DNA of 7,559 nt from DHVE2 group archaeon (GTDB taxonomy: Archaea > Thermoplasmatota > Thermoplasmata > Thermoplasmatales > Aciduliprofundaceae), in contig JALULR010000186.1 in the NCBI GenBank assembly GCA_027056155.1, positions 1-7,559 on the forward strand. The letters are read 5' to 3'. Made by a program: the position numbers and the translations under genes. The notes below the pieces were generated by a model. It saw only the letters and a list, made by a program, of their open reading frames with translations, was not told the origin of the DNA and ran no database searches. Within the stretch, counting starts at the first letter, position 1, and every line of letters begins with the position of its first letter. This document shows positions 1 through 6,700 of the stretch, one piece after another.

Positions 1-733
1 GTTGCGCTGTGGCGTTTTCAACGAGCTTGAGAGCATCTGCTGGCTTCCCTTCCAAACCCTCTAGGTTAAATTCTGAGAAATTGGAAAATCTAAGTGCTGA
101 TTCTACCTCTTTTCTATCTTTAAGATGATATGCGGCTACGATAATATACGATATATTTTTCTTCTTCCCCTCCGCTTGGTACCATAGCGCGAGTTTTTCT
201 TCTTTTTTGAGTTTGAGAAGCTGCGTAATATCTCTTGCAATGCCCGCTATCACAGCCACATACACACCCTCGCCCACATGCCCAACATCAATGTCCATGC
301 CCATCAGGTGCTTTAGCTCCTCAAGCTGCCTGCGGCGCTGCTCTATACTATTATTGAGTTGCTCCCACTCTTGTCCTAATGCTAGAATTTGCGATTCTAG
401 AGATTCAAGCGTGCGCTCTGCATCATCTAAAATCTCATTACGTGCTCGAGAACGAGCGTCGTAGCGCTCTGGACCAGTAGGGTTCAAAAGCTCTTTGATT
501 CCGCCTTTGCCGTGAGGCTTTGCAATATTTAACACACCCATTAACTTTGAAATCCTAAAACTCAAATCAACTATTTTGTTAACATCTTTTGAGGGTCTTG
601 CATTATCAATGCCCTCAATTTCATGGTGCACAACATGCATAAATCCTTTACGCTGCATCACGCGGAGTACCTCGTACTTCACCGAATTGTGAACAAGAAC
701 CTCGACCTCAGCCATCTTGGCCGGGAAAAGCAT
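1..733 (-). CDS. atpI: A-type (V-type) ATP synthase subunit I, N-terminal part (partial)
   Basis: Subunit I (the archaeal counterpart of V-ATPase subunit a) joins the peripheral stalks to the membrane rotor and supplies the half-channels for ion movement. Only the first 244 residues are present; the frame is open to the left edge, so the C-terminal membrane domain with the ion-path arginine lies outside. The visible part is the soluble N-terminal domain: an opening MLFPAKMAEVEVLV typical of the family, an alpha/beta segment (about 8-40), a long charged coiled coil (about 95-143), and a second alpha/beta segment (about 156-244). I chose the ATG at 733 because AAGGTGA (739-745) lies 5 bases upstream; an in-frame ATG at 715 is possible but would remove the conserved opening. 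The ribosome site overlaps the atpH stop codon, with only 5 bases between the genes, so translation is probably coupled. H followed by I is the usual start of archaeal ATP synthase operons. The identification rests on sequence style and context. Confidence 0.88.
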   Translation of the reverse strand, partial: MLFPAKMAEVEVLVHNSVKYEVLRVMQRKGFMHVVHHEIEGIDNARPSKDVNKIVDLSFRISKLMGVLNIAKPHGKGGIKELLNPTGPERYDARSRARNEILDDAERTLESLESQILALGQEWEQLNNSIEQRRRQLEELKHLMGMDIDVGHVGEGVYVAVIAGIARDITQLLKLKKEEKLALWYQAEGKKKNISYIIVAAYHLKDRKEVESALRFSNFSEFNLEGLEGKPADALKLVENATAQ

Positions 734-738
734 TTACT

Positions 739-745
739 TCACCTT
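739..745 (-). promoter_or_regulatory. Shine-Dalgarno site of atpI overlapping the atpH stop
   Basis: AAGGTGA on the minus strand ends 5 bases before the atpI ATG at 733 and matches the archaeal 16S 3' end (complement of ATCACCT). Its last three bases are the TGA stop of atpH, so ribosomes finishing atpH are placed directly at the atpI start. This fixes the atpI start and suggests translational coupling of the two subunits. Confidence 0.75.
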
Positions 746-1050
746 AAAATAAGCTCCACAATCTCCTTCGCGGCGGTCACAATTTTATCCTCACTAATGC
801 TGCGAACCTCTCTTGCTCTCTGCTCAAGGTCTCTTTTAATGCCTTCTGCTTCTTTATTTGCTTCTGACTCTGCGCTCTTCTTCATGGCGCCAAGTTTCTT
901 TAGCAACTCTTCTCGCTCTTTTTTGATTTCCTCTTGGAGCTCCCGCTTAGCTTGCTCTACCTTCGCCTTAGAGTTTTTCTCTGCCTCTTCGATTTTACGC
1001 TTTGCCTCTTCCTCTGCGTCGCGAATCTTTTTAATCTCTTCTTCTATCAT
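739..1050 (-). CDS. atpH: A-type ATP synthase subunit H (peripheral stalk)
   Basis: This small protein (103 residues from the ATG at 1050) is almost entirely a charged helix rich in Glu, Lys, Arg and Ala (about residues 2-85), followed by a short, more hydrophobic C-terminal helix (VTAAKEIVELILR). That is the form of the archaeal AhaH/subunit H family, which pairs with subunit E as the coiled-coil peripheral stalk of the A1A0 ATP synthase. It acts in the cytoplasm, attached to subunit I and the catalytic head. An upstream GTG at 1065 would add five residues (MIRLR). I prefer the ATG at 1050 because the TATA box centred at about 1075 predicts transcription starting at about 1050, which would leave the GTG outside the transcript, and because family members usually begin shortly before this acidic stretch. 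It is the first gene of the operon and is followed by atpI after 5 bases. Confidence 0.9.
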   Translation of the reverse strand: MIEEEIKKIRDAEEEAKRKIEEAEKNSKAKVEQAKRELQEEIKKEREELLKKLGAMKKSAESEANKEAEGIKRDLEQRAREVRSISEDKIVTAAKEIVELILR

Positions 1051-1069
1051 TCGCAGGCGTATCACATTT

Positions 1070-1081
1070 CTATTTATAAAG
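1070..1081 (-). promoter_or_regulatory. TATA box of the ATP synthase operon
   Basis: CTTTATAAATAG on the minus strand is a near-ideal archaeal TATA box, preceded by an A-rich BRE-like stretch (ACAAAA, 1082-1087). Its centre is about 25 bp upstream of the ATG at 1050, so the transcript should begin at or next to that codon. This implies a leaderless mRNA and supports the shorter atpH start. Confidence 0.65.
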
Positions 1082-1176
1082 TTTTGTTATCCTTCAAACA
1101 TTAATTATCTGTGCATTTTACCGATTTATGGTTAGTTTTATCCACAAATTAATACCATTGTTTCAAAATGCCCATG

Positions 1177-1203
1177 AATCTAAAAAGATTTAATAATATT
1201 AAT
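1177..1203. other. AT-rich divergent intergenic segment with small inverted repeats
   Basis: Between atpH and the plus-strand surface gene lie a short hairpin sequence, AATCT-aaaa-AGATT (1177-1190), and an 8-bp palindrome, TAATATTA (1194-1201). The segment TTTAATAATATTAAT (1189-1203) could act as an alternative, upstream TATA region for the plus-strand gene or as a regulator site between the divergent units. Such repeats are common by chance in AT-rich DNA, so the functional claim is weak. Confidence 0.2.
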
Positions 1204-1215
1204 CCTCACGCATGT

Positions 1216-1230
1216 AAAAGTTTAATAAAT
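1216..1230 (+). promoter_or_regulatory. TATA box of the first surface-protein gene
   Basis: AAAAG followed by TTTAATAAAT (1221-1230) resembles an archaeal BRE/TATA pair. Its centre at about 1225 predicts initiation near 1251, which would give a short leader of about 12 bases that just contains the GAGGTGA ribosome site before the ATG at 1263. Confidence 0.5.
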
Positions 1231-1242
1231 ATGCAAACCATA

Positions 1243-1256
1243 TCACCACGAGGTGA
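1243..1256 (+). promoter_or_regulatory. Ribosome-binding site within a small hairpin
   Basis: GAGGTGA (1250-1256) is a strong archaeal Shine-Dalgarno 6 bases before the ATG at 1263 and fixes that start. Its GGTGA core (1252-1256) is exactly complementary to TCACC at 1243-1247, with the four-base loop ACGA between them. If the transcript includes both arms, a 5-bp, GC-rich stem could hide the ribosome site. The ribosome site itself is secure; the masking depends on where transcription begins. Confidence 0.6.
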
Positions 1257-1262
1257 AGATAG

Positions 1263-2180
1263 ATGAGTGACTGGGACAATTATGGGCCCGAAAACGGGCA
1301 ATACGGAAATGAGCCTTACAGCGAGGAAGAATATTACGAAGAGCAGCCGGCTGGGGGGTATCCTCCAAGCGAGTACATGGAATACGCTCAAAAGCCGCCA
1401 AAAAAGAAAAAGGGATTGCTCATAGGGATAATAAGCGCGGTTGTGGCAGCGATAATAATAATTGCCGTAGTGTTCATATTCTTCAACCCGCTACAATCCT
1501 CCATTGTGGGCACATGGCACATTACTCAGACCAAAGAGACAGATAGCCACGGAAACACCACTACCACACAGGGAGATGCGTACATAGTGTTCAATGCTTC
1601 AGGAACAGGCTACTCTGTGAGCAAAGCTAGTTACGGTATATCTAGCTCTAATTTTACATGGAAAGATGAGGGTGGCGGGAAGATAGCCGTATCACCTTCG
1701 ACCGGGTCAGAGGAGTCTTCGAGCCTAAGTATCTTGATAACATACTCTATACAAGGAGACAAGATTACACTTGAATTTACTATGATGGGTAGCAAAATTA
1801 CAATGTACGGCGAGAGAGTTGATTCTATACCATCATCATTCTATTCAAATCCGCAAAACCAAAAGTTGGTGGCAAGCTTGCACTATAATTCAATGACATC
1901 AAATCCAGAAAGCGGGTGGGCTAATTTATCGCTATCAATTAGCAGTCCTGAATCCTTTTATCCGAGTGATGTAGTGATTACAGTAAATGGACAGACTCTA
2001 TCTTACTCTAAAGATATATCATCTACAGGACAATGGAGATACATCGACATGGACGGAAACGGAAAAATATCCGACGGCGATATTATAGTAATACACGACA
2101 ACAATCTCTCGGGAGCTGAAGTATCTTTAAGCGTGTCTGGCTACACAGGCTCAATAACCATAGAAATACCTCCTTCATAA
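1263..2180 (+). CDS. Membrane-anchored surface protein with lipocalin-like domain and EF-hand-type loop
   Basis: A 305-residue protein of unknown function, not recognised as a named family. Residues 1-45 are acidic and rich in Tyr, Gly and Pro; then PPKKKK (45-50) precedes one hydrophobic helix (51-74), so the N-terminus should stay in the cytoplasm and the rest should face outward (positive-inside rule). The external part starts with VGTWHI (82-87) and alternating beta segments ending in GDKITLEF and KITMYGERV (about 165-186), a pattern like lipocalin-type small-molecule-binding domains; this is a resemblance only. The second part contains GWANLSLSISSPE and, at 262-273, the loop DMDGNGKISDGD, which has every acidic or amide ligand position of a calcium-binding EF-hand/dockerin loop. 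Five N-x-S/T sequons (N98, N111, N130, N221, N281) fit an exported, glycosylated protein. There is no cysteine. The ATG at 1263 is set by GAGGTGA. A paralogue follows directly downstream. Confidence 0.85.
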   Translation: MSDWDNYGPENGQYGNEPYSEEEYYEEQPAGGYPPSEYMEYAQKPPKKKKGLLIGIISAVVAAIIIIAVVFIFFNPLQSSIVGTWHITQTKETDSHGNTTTTQGDAYIVFNASGTGYSVSKASYGISSSNFTWKDEGGGKIAVSPSTGSEESSSLSILITYSIQGDKITLEFTMMGSKITMYGERVDSIPSSFYSNPQNQKLVASLHYNSMTSNPESGWANLSLSISSPESFYPSDVVITVNGQTLSYSKDISSTGQWRYIDMDGNGKISDGDIIVIHDNNLSGAEVSLSVSGYTGSITIEIPPS

Positions 2181-2186
2181 CATATC

Positions 2187-2212
2187 TTTTTATTTTGCGT
2201 TATTTTTGTTTT
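2187..2212 (+). terminator. T-rich terminator-like tract after the first surface gene
   Basis: Beginning 7 bases after the TAA stop there are four T runs of 4-5 (2187-2191, 2193-2196, 2203-2207, 2209-2212) with no clear preceding hairpin. Archaeal RNA polymerase ends transcription at such oligo-T tracts, so the two paralogues are probably separate transcripts, in line with the TATA-like sequence just downstream. Confidence 0.5.
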
Positions 2213-2224
2213 GCTATTTCCCGT

Positions 2225-2236
2225 AAAAATTATATG
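2225..2236 (+). promoter_or_regulatory. Probable TATA box of the second surface-protein gene
   Basis: AAAAATTATATG has an A-rich BRE-like part and a TTATAT core centred at about 2232. It predicts transcription starting near 2258-2259, exactly at the in-frame ATG at 2259 and 15 bases before the ATG at 2274. It therefore allows either a leaderless start at 2259 or a short leader for 2274. Confidence 0.45.
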
Positions 2237-2273
2237 TGCGCTCTTGGTTAATATCTTAATGCAGAGTGAAAGC

Positions 2274-3089
2274 ATGGGTGAAAATGAGAAAGATAGAGAA
2301 AATATAGAGCGAGCAAAAGCACGAGTCATTCATGGCTGGCTCATCGTTGCCGGAGCTATCATAATAAGCGCAGTAGTGCTAGGGGTAATATTTGTAGGGG
2401 TTATTATGCCGCACTTAGAGCAAGAAAATAACACATTGGTAGGAATATGGCATATAACCTCCGTGGATACATTGTATAACGGAACGAACATAAGCTCGCC
2501 AGCAGATATGTATATAATTTTCAATTCAAGTGGCACAGGATACATATACTGCCCCTATCTATCCGGAGCAACACACGAGAATTTCACATGGCACATTACT
2601 GGGCACAATGATATATATGTGAATAAAAACGGAAATAAAACAAAGTATGCGTATTCGCTAAATGGTGATAAGCTCGTTCTAAAATCTCACTATCTTTCTA
2701 CAACTACAATTATGTACGGTGTGCGAGTAAGCAAAATTCCGCACATAGAAGAGGACCTAATTGTAATGCTCATATACTCTCCAAAAAGCTCAAACTTGAC
2801 AAGAGGGTGGGCAAATTTCACGGTAGAGGTCACAAACCCAGAGGCATTGGAGCCTGAAAAAGTGCATATATGCATCAATGATACCGAGATGAAATATTCA
2901 CAAAAAATAACTAGTGATGGAGAGTGGAGCTATGTGGATTTAGACCACAACGGAAAGATTACCACCGGTGACATAATAACAGTGCATAGCACAAAAATAG
3001 CGCCTGATACAATTATTACGCTCACATACGAGGGCTACAAACATTCTTCCTCGGGCATGATTCCTCCACCGTACAAGTTTCAGAGCTAA
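2274..3089 (+). CDS. Paralogous membrane-anchored surface protein with EF-hand-type loop
   Basis: A 271-residue paralogue of the preceding gene; function unknown. A charged N-terminus (1-20) is followed by one hydrophobic segment (about 21-45), then an external domain. Shared landmarks in the same order are LVGIWHIT (55-62), YIIFNSSGTGY (80-90), NFTWHIT (103-109), LNGDKLVLK (129-137), IMYGVRV (146-152), GWANFTVEVTNPE (178-190) and W-S-Y-V followed by DLDHNGKITTGD (222-233), a complete calcium-binding EF-hand/dockerin-type loop. It lacks the Tyr-rich cytoplasmic tail of its neighbour and has two cysteines (C93, C200) that could pair outside the cell. About nine N-x-S/T sequons suggest heavy glycosylation. 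I chose the ATG at 2274 because GAGTGA lies 4 bases upstream; the ATG at 2259 (five more residues, MQSES) is almost as likely as a leaderless start, and a TTG at 2211 is unlikely because it precedes the TATA box. The gene ends 4 bases inside the convergent pyrF. Confidence 0.83.
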   Translation: MGENEKDRENIERAKARVIHGWLIVAGAIIISAVVLGVIFVGVIMPHLEQENNTLVGIWHITSVDTLYNGTNISSPADMYIIFNSSGTGYIYCPYLSGATHENFTWHITGHNDIYVNKNGNKTKYAYSLNGDKLVLKSHYLSTTTIMYGVRVSKIPHIEEDLIVMLIYSPKSSNLTRGWANFTVEVTNPEALEPEKVHICINDTEMKYSQKITSDGEWSYVDLDHNGKITTGDIITVHSTKIAPDTIITLTYEGYKHSSSGMIPPPYKFQS

Positions 3090-3721
3090 TACCCATCTGC
3101 TACTATGCTAGCAAGCTCTCTTGCCGCCACCTCAGGCTCTGATGCGTTATATATACTTCGCCCTACAATTATATAGTCTGCGCCAGCGTCTATGGCAGCT
3201 CTCGCCTTTCCACCCTGCGCGCCCACGCCCGGAGAGAGAATTAAGAGGTCACCTGCGATTTTTCTTATCTCTCTTAATCTCTCTGGCCTCGTTGCCGGTG
3301 CAATTATTCCTCGCGCGCCTTCTTCAAGAGCAATTTTCACCATTTTTTTCGCATTTTCCTGCATAAAGTCCAGCGCACCCGGGTGTGACATCTCTGTGAC
3401 AACAAATACGTTCATATCGCCAGCCTCTTCTACTGCTGCGCGAACGGAATCACGGCCCACGAAGGAGTGAACGATTATTCCAGAGGCCCCATATTTCTTC
3501 GCGCTTCTCACTATTAAGCGCGTAGTATTCGGGATATCAGCAACCTTGAAGTCGCATATCACTCTTGAGAATTGCAAAATCTCTCGCACTATATCCATGC
3601 CAGCATTCATAACCAAAGGCCAGCCTACCTTAATTGCGTAAAGATACGGTGCAGTTTTTTTTGCAATTTCCATTGCCTTCTCTCTTTCGAGCACATCTAA
3701 TGCAAGAATCAATCGGGACAT
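3086..3721 (-). CDS. pyrF: Orotidine-5'-phosphate decarboxylase
   Basis: This enzyme performs the last step of de novo UMP synthesis, decarboxylating OMP, as a cytoplasmic TIM-barrel dimer. The 211 residues are a full-length archaeal-type enzyme. Visible active-site elements are LALDV with D9, AIKVGWP with K31, and DFKVADIPNT (57-66) containing the catalytic D57, K59 and D62; the second subunit's Asp contribution (D62) and T66 belong to the same motif. TEMSHPG (109-115), SPGVGAQGG (163-171) and IIVGRSIY (184-191) form the pyrimidine and phosphate-binding loops with R188. All key residues are present, so it should be active. No other pyrimidine gene is nearby. It lies 52 bases after the large ATPase gene on the same strand and may be read partly from that unit, but a TATA-like CTTTAATC centred 26-27 bp upstream of the ATG suggests its own leaderless transcript. 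Its stop overlaps the convergent surface gene by 4 bases. Confidence 0.96.
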   Translation of the reverse strand: MSRLILALDVLEREKAMEIAKKTAPYLYAIKVGWPLVMNAGMDIVREILQFSRVICDFKVADIPNTTRLIVRSAKKYGASGIIVHSFVGRDSVRAAVEEAGDMNVFVVTEMSHPGALDFMQENAKKMVKIALEEGARGIIAPATRPERLREIRKIAGDLLILSPGVGAQGGKARAAIDAGADYIIVGRSIYNASEPEVAARELASIVADGY

Positions 3722-3743
3722 AGTTCCGTATGGCGGTGGAGTT

Positions 3744-3754
3744 GATTAAAGTTT
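3744..3754 (-). promoter_or_regulatory. TATA-like element upstream of pyrF
   Basis: AAACTTTAATC on the minus strand, core centred at about 3747, lies 26-27 bp before the pyrF ATG at 3721. No good Shine-Dalgarno stands before that ATG, so a leaderless start is the simplest reading. The match to the TATA consensus is only moderate, and read-through from the upstream ATPase gene cannot be excluded because no oligo-T tract follows that gene on the minus strand. Confidence 0.4.
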
Positions 3755-3773
3755 CTCAACGGTTTTTATTTTT

Positions 3774-6700
3774 CTATTCTTTCATCTTCTCTTCCACCAT
3801 CTTCGCCCTCGGTGCATTATTTATTATCCTATAGTAGTTGAGCGCCTTTGAATAGTATTTCATCGCCCCCTCTCTTTTTTTGCCTTTAATGCACTCCGCA
3901 AACCTGAAATTTAGATCGCCGAGCCATTCGTATTTTCTACGACTTTTCATCTTCTCTTCCACCTCTGCTATCATCGATACCGCTTTTTCATATTTCCCCT
4001 CCTTGCAGAGAATCAAAGCCTCGCGGAACTGGAAAAACATTAGGTTGTCGTCTATTCCCGTTTCTTTCATAATTGAATATGCCTCTTTCAGATATTTCCG
4101 TGCATATTCTAAATCACCAGATGATACTCCAAATTCTACCTTTAATTCTAAAACTTGTAGAGTTGAATACACATTGTCTATGTTACTTAAATATCCTTCC
4201 GCTTCTTCGATTTTTCTCTTCGCCTCATCAAAATTCTTTTTCTCTATGTATATCTCCGCCAATGCGAGAATGCCAGTAATAATTGTATCTATGTACCCGT
4301 TTTTTTTCGCAATTTCTATTACTTTCTCCGCCTCTTTGTTTGACTTTTCGTATTCATGCAAATAGTAGTACAAGTCCGACATAATGAGGTGCGTAGCGCA
4401 CATGTAGTATGCGTCCTCAATAGTATCTGCTAACTCTATACTTTTTCTTCCATATTCCATTGCCTTTTCCAAATCTCCGCTTCTGCTTTCTAAAATTGCC
4501 AGATTGTAATAAGATACCATTTCGTCCTTCTTTCCTCCTATTTTTGACGCAAGGTCCAATGTTCTAAAATAGTACTTTCGCGATGTCTCGATATCTCCCT
4601 TGTAATACTCGTACAAGAGCGCAAGATTGTTGTACACCTTAATCATATGCCTGTAATTTCCCAGTATGTTAGCTATCTCCAGCGATTTCTCATAATATTC
4701 TACAGCCTTGTCTATCATCTCCCAATTATCGTACACCACTGCAATGGCATTGTACGCGTTTGCCATGGTTTCGTAGTCCATGAGCTCCACTGCTACTTGT
4801 AGCGATTTTTTAGCGTAGTCCAAAACATCGTTATAATTTGGAATATAATAATTTAGCACGGCGATGTTGAAATATGCCCTTGCTATATCCCTTTTGCTAT
4901 TGTACTTCTTTGCAATTTTGAGGTATTCCTCGAGATAAGATTGTGCCTCTGATATGTTCCCCATTGCCATCTTAACTTCCCCTATGACCCCTGCAATTCG
5001 GCCATGTTCTATACCTTCTGATTTAGGGAAGTATTCTTCTAAGATGCGTAATGCGCCATCGTATTCACCCATCTTCAAGTGACATTCAGCCATGTTTCTA
5101 GCCAAGTTTGCCGCTTTCCTTCTTCCATTTTCTATGAGCTCTTGGTACAGCTCAACGGCTTCTTTACATAATCCCTTCATCTTTTTTAGCTCTGCAATCT
5201 TCTCAATTAGGGAATACATTTCCTGAACCTGATTTCTTCTCTTTGCTAGCTTCACGGCCATCTCGTAGTACTCCAACGCATCTGATATGGCTATGTTTTT
5301 AAGAGCTTCATCTCCCAGTTCTTTGAGTAATTCTATGCCTTCAATTCTGCCACCTAGGTAAAAATGCCGCGCGGCTAACCTCTTGTTATCAATCTCATTG
5401 TACATATCCCCTAGTTTCCCGTGTATCTCCACTCTCACCTCTTTTGGCGCAGAATCATAGATTATCTCTCGATATATACCATGCTTGAATTCCACCCCGT
5501 AATATGTCATTGTGAGTATGTCTCCCGGTATTTTCTCCGCTTTCTTTCTCCAGTGTGAATCAATTTTATCCATGAGTATTTGAGGGACCCTCACACCTAT
5601 AGCCGATACTGTCCACAGAAACTCAATCAAATTATCAGAGAGTGAAAAAATGATGTTTTCTATGCTCTCTCTCAATGTTTCTGGCGCGCCGTATTTTCCC
5701 TCGCTGTGGTATTTTAGTAAGGTAATCGCTAATAGAGGCTCTCCGTCGCTCTTCTCCGCTATTTCCTTTATTTTATTATCATCTACATCTTGCGCTATGG
5801 AACTCAAAATGTCCATAATTTTATCTCTCTCCATTGGTCTGAGACGAATGAAAGTGCTGTGTGGAAGCATTTTTGTGTCTTCAATAACGTGAATTAAATC
5901 CTCCCTTTTTCCAATGTCCCTGCCTCTGTAGGTGAGTATGAGCATCATCTTCTTGCTGTAAATCTCACGCGCTATGTATTTTATAGCTTCCATGCTACTT
6001 CTATCAGCCCACTGAATATCCTCGAATACAAAAATTCTCCCATTTCCTTCGTTGGCAAGGTAGTTAAGAATAGAATCGTAAATCATCATTTCCTCCGCTT
6101 CCGAGCTTTTGCGTATATCGTACTGTGATGAAACTCTACTTCCTGCGAGGAATCTTATTTGCTCCCGTGTTAGCCCTTTGGTTGTGAGATATAGTTTCAA
6201 ACCCCATTCTTCCCCAAGGTCTAGCACCGATTTCAGCCAAACGTAAATGTTCCTTATGTCGTTGTACTGTATGAGGTATGAAAGGCAGTCAAGCACTACG
6301 ACGTTTCCGCTTTTTATCTCACTGTTTATCGCCTCAAAGAGCTCAAAGTATATTCTATGAGGGTCCAACGGAGCATTGCCAACTACATAATCTCCGTGGC
6401 CCTCTGGTGAGGTAAATACCGCCCGGGCTTCAGATTTACATAACTCCGCAGATTCAAAGAATATCCCAATTTCTCTCTTATTTTCTCTGCTTCTCGGAGC
6501 CACTATCTTTTTAGAGGTGAGCGATTCAATGGCTTTCGTCTCCTCATCTTTTAAGAATTCAGCGCGCATACCAAGTAAAACTAAGTGTTTTCTACTATTT
6601 GCTGCCTGCTCTACATTGGTGAGGAAATCAACAACTCTTTTTATCCCGTTAACGTAAATCAGGTAATTCAAATCGTCGATGAAAACAACGTAATTTTCGG

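Noticed and set aside
207..464. Plus-strand frame of 85 codons opposite atpI
   Set aside because: Cys/Ser-rich antisense shadow; the minus strand is open throughout and reads as a clear subunit I.
623..1135. Plus-strand frame of 170 codons opposite atpH and the start of atpI
   Set aside because: Ser/Phe/Leu-rich antisense shadow of the Glu/Lys-rich atpH coiled coil, with no promoter or ribosome site.
2211..2273. Longer N-terminus for the second surface protein from TTG at 2211, which would resemble a signal peptide (MLFPVKIICALLVNIL)
   Set aside because: The TTG lies upstream of the likely TATA box at 2225-2236 and inside the terminator-like T tract, so it is unlikely to be transcribed; the real membrane anchor is further in.
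3121..3470. Plus-strand frames opposite pyrF
   Set aside because: pyrF has every catalytic motif intact on the minus strand; these frames are its antisense shadows.
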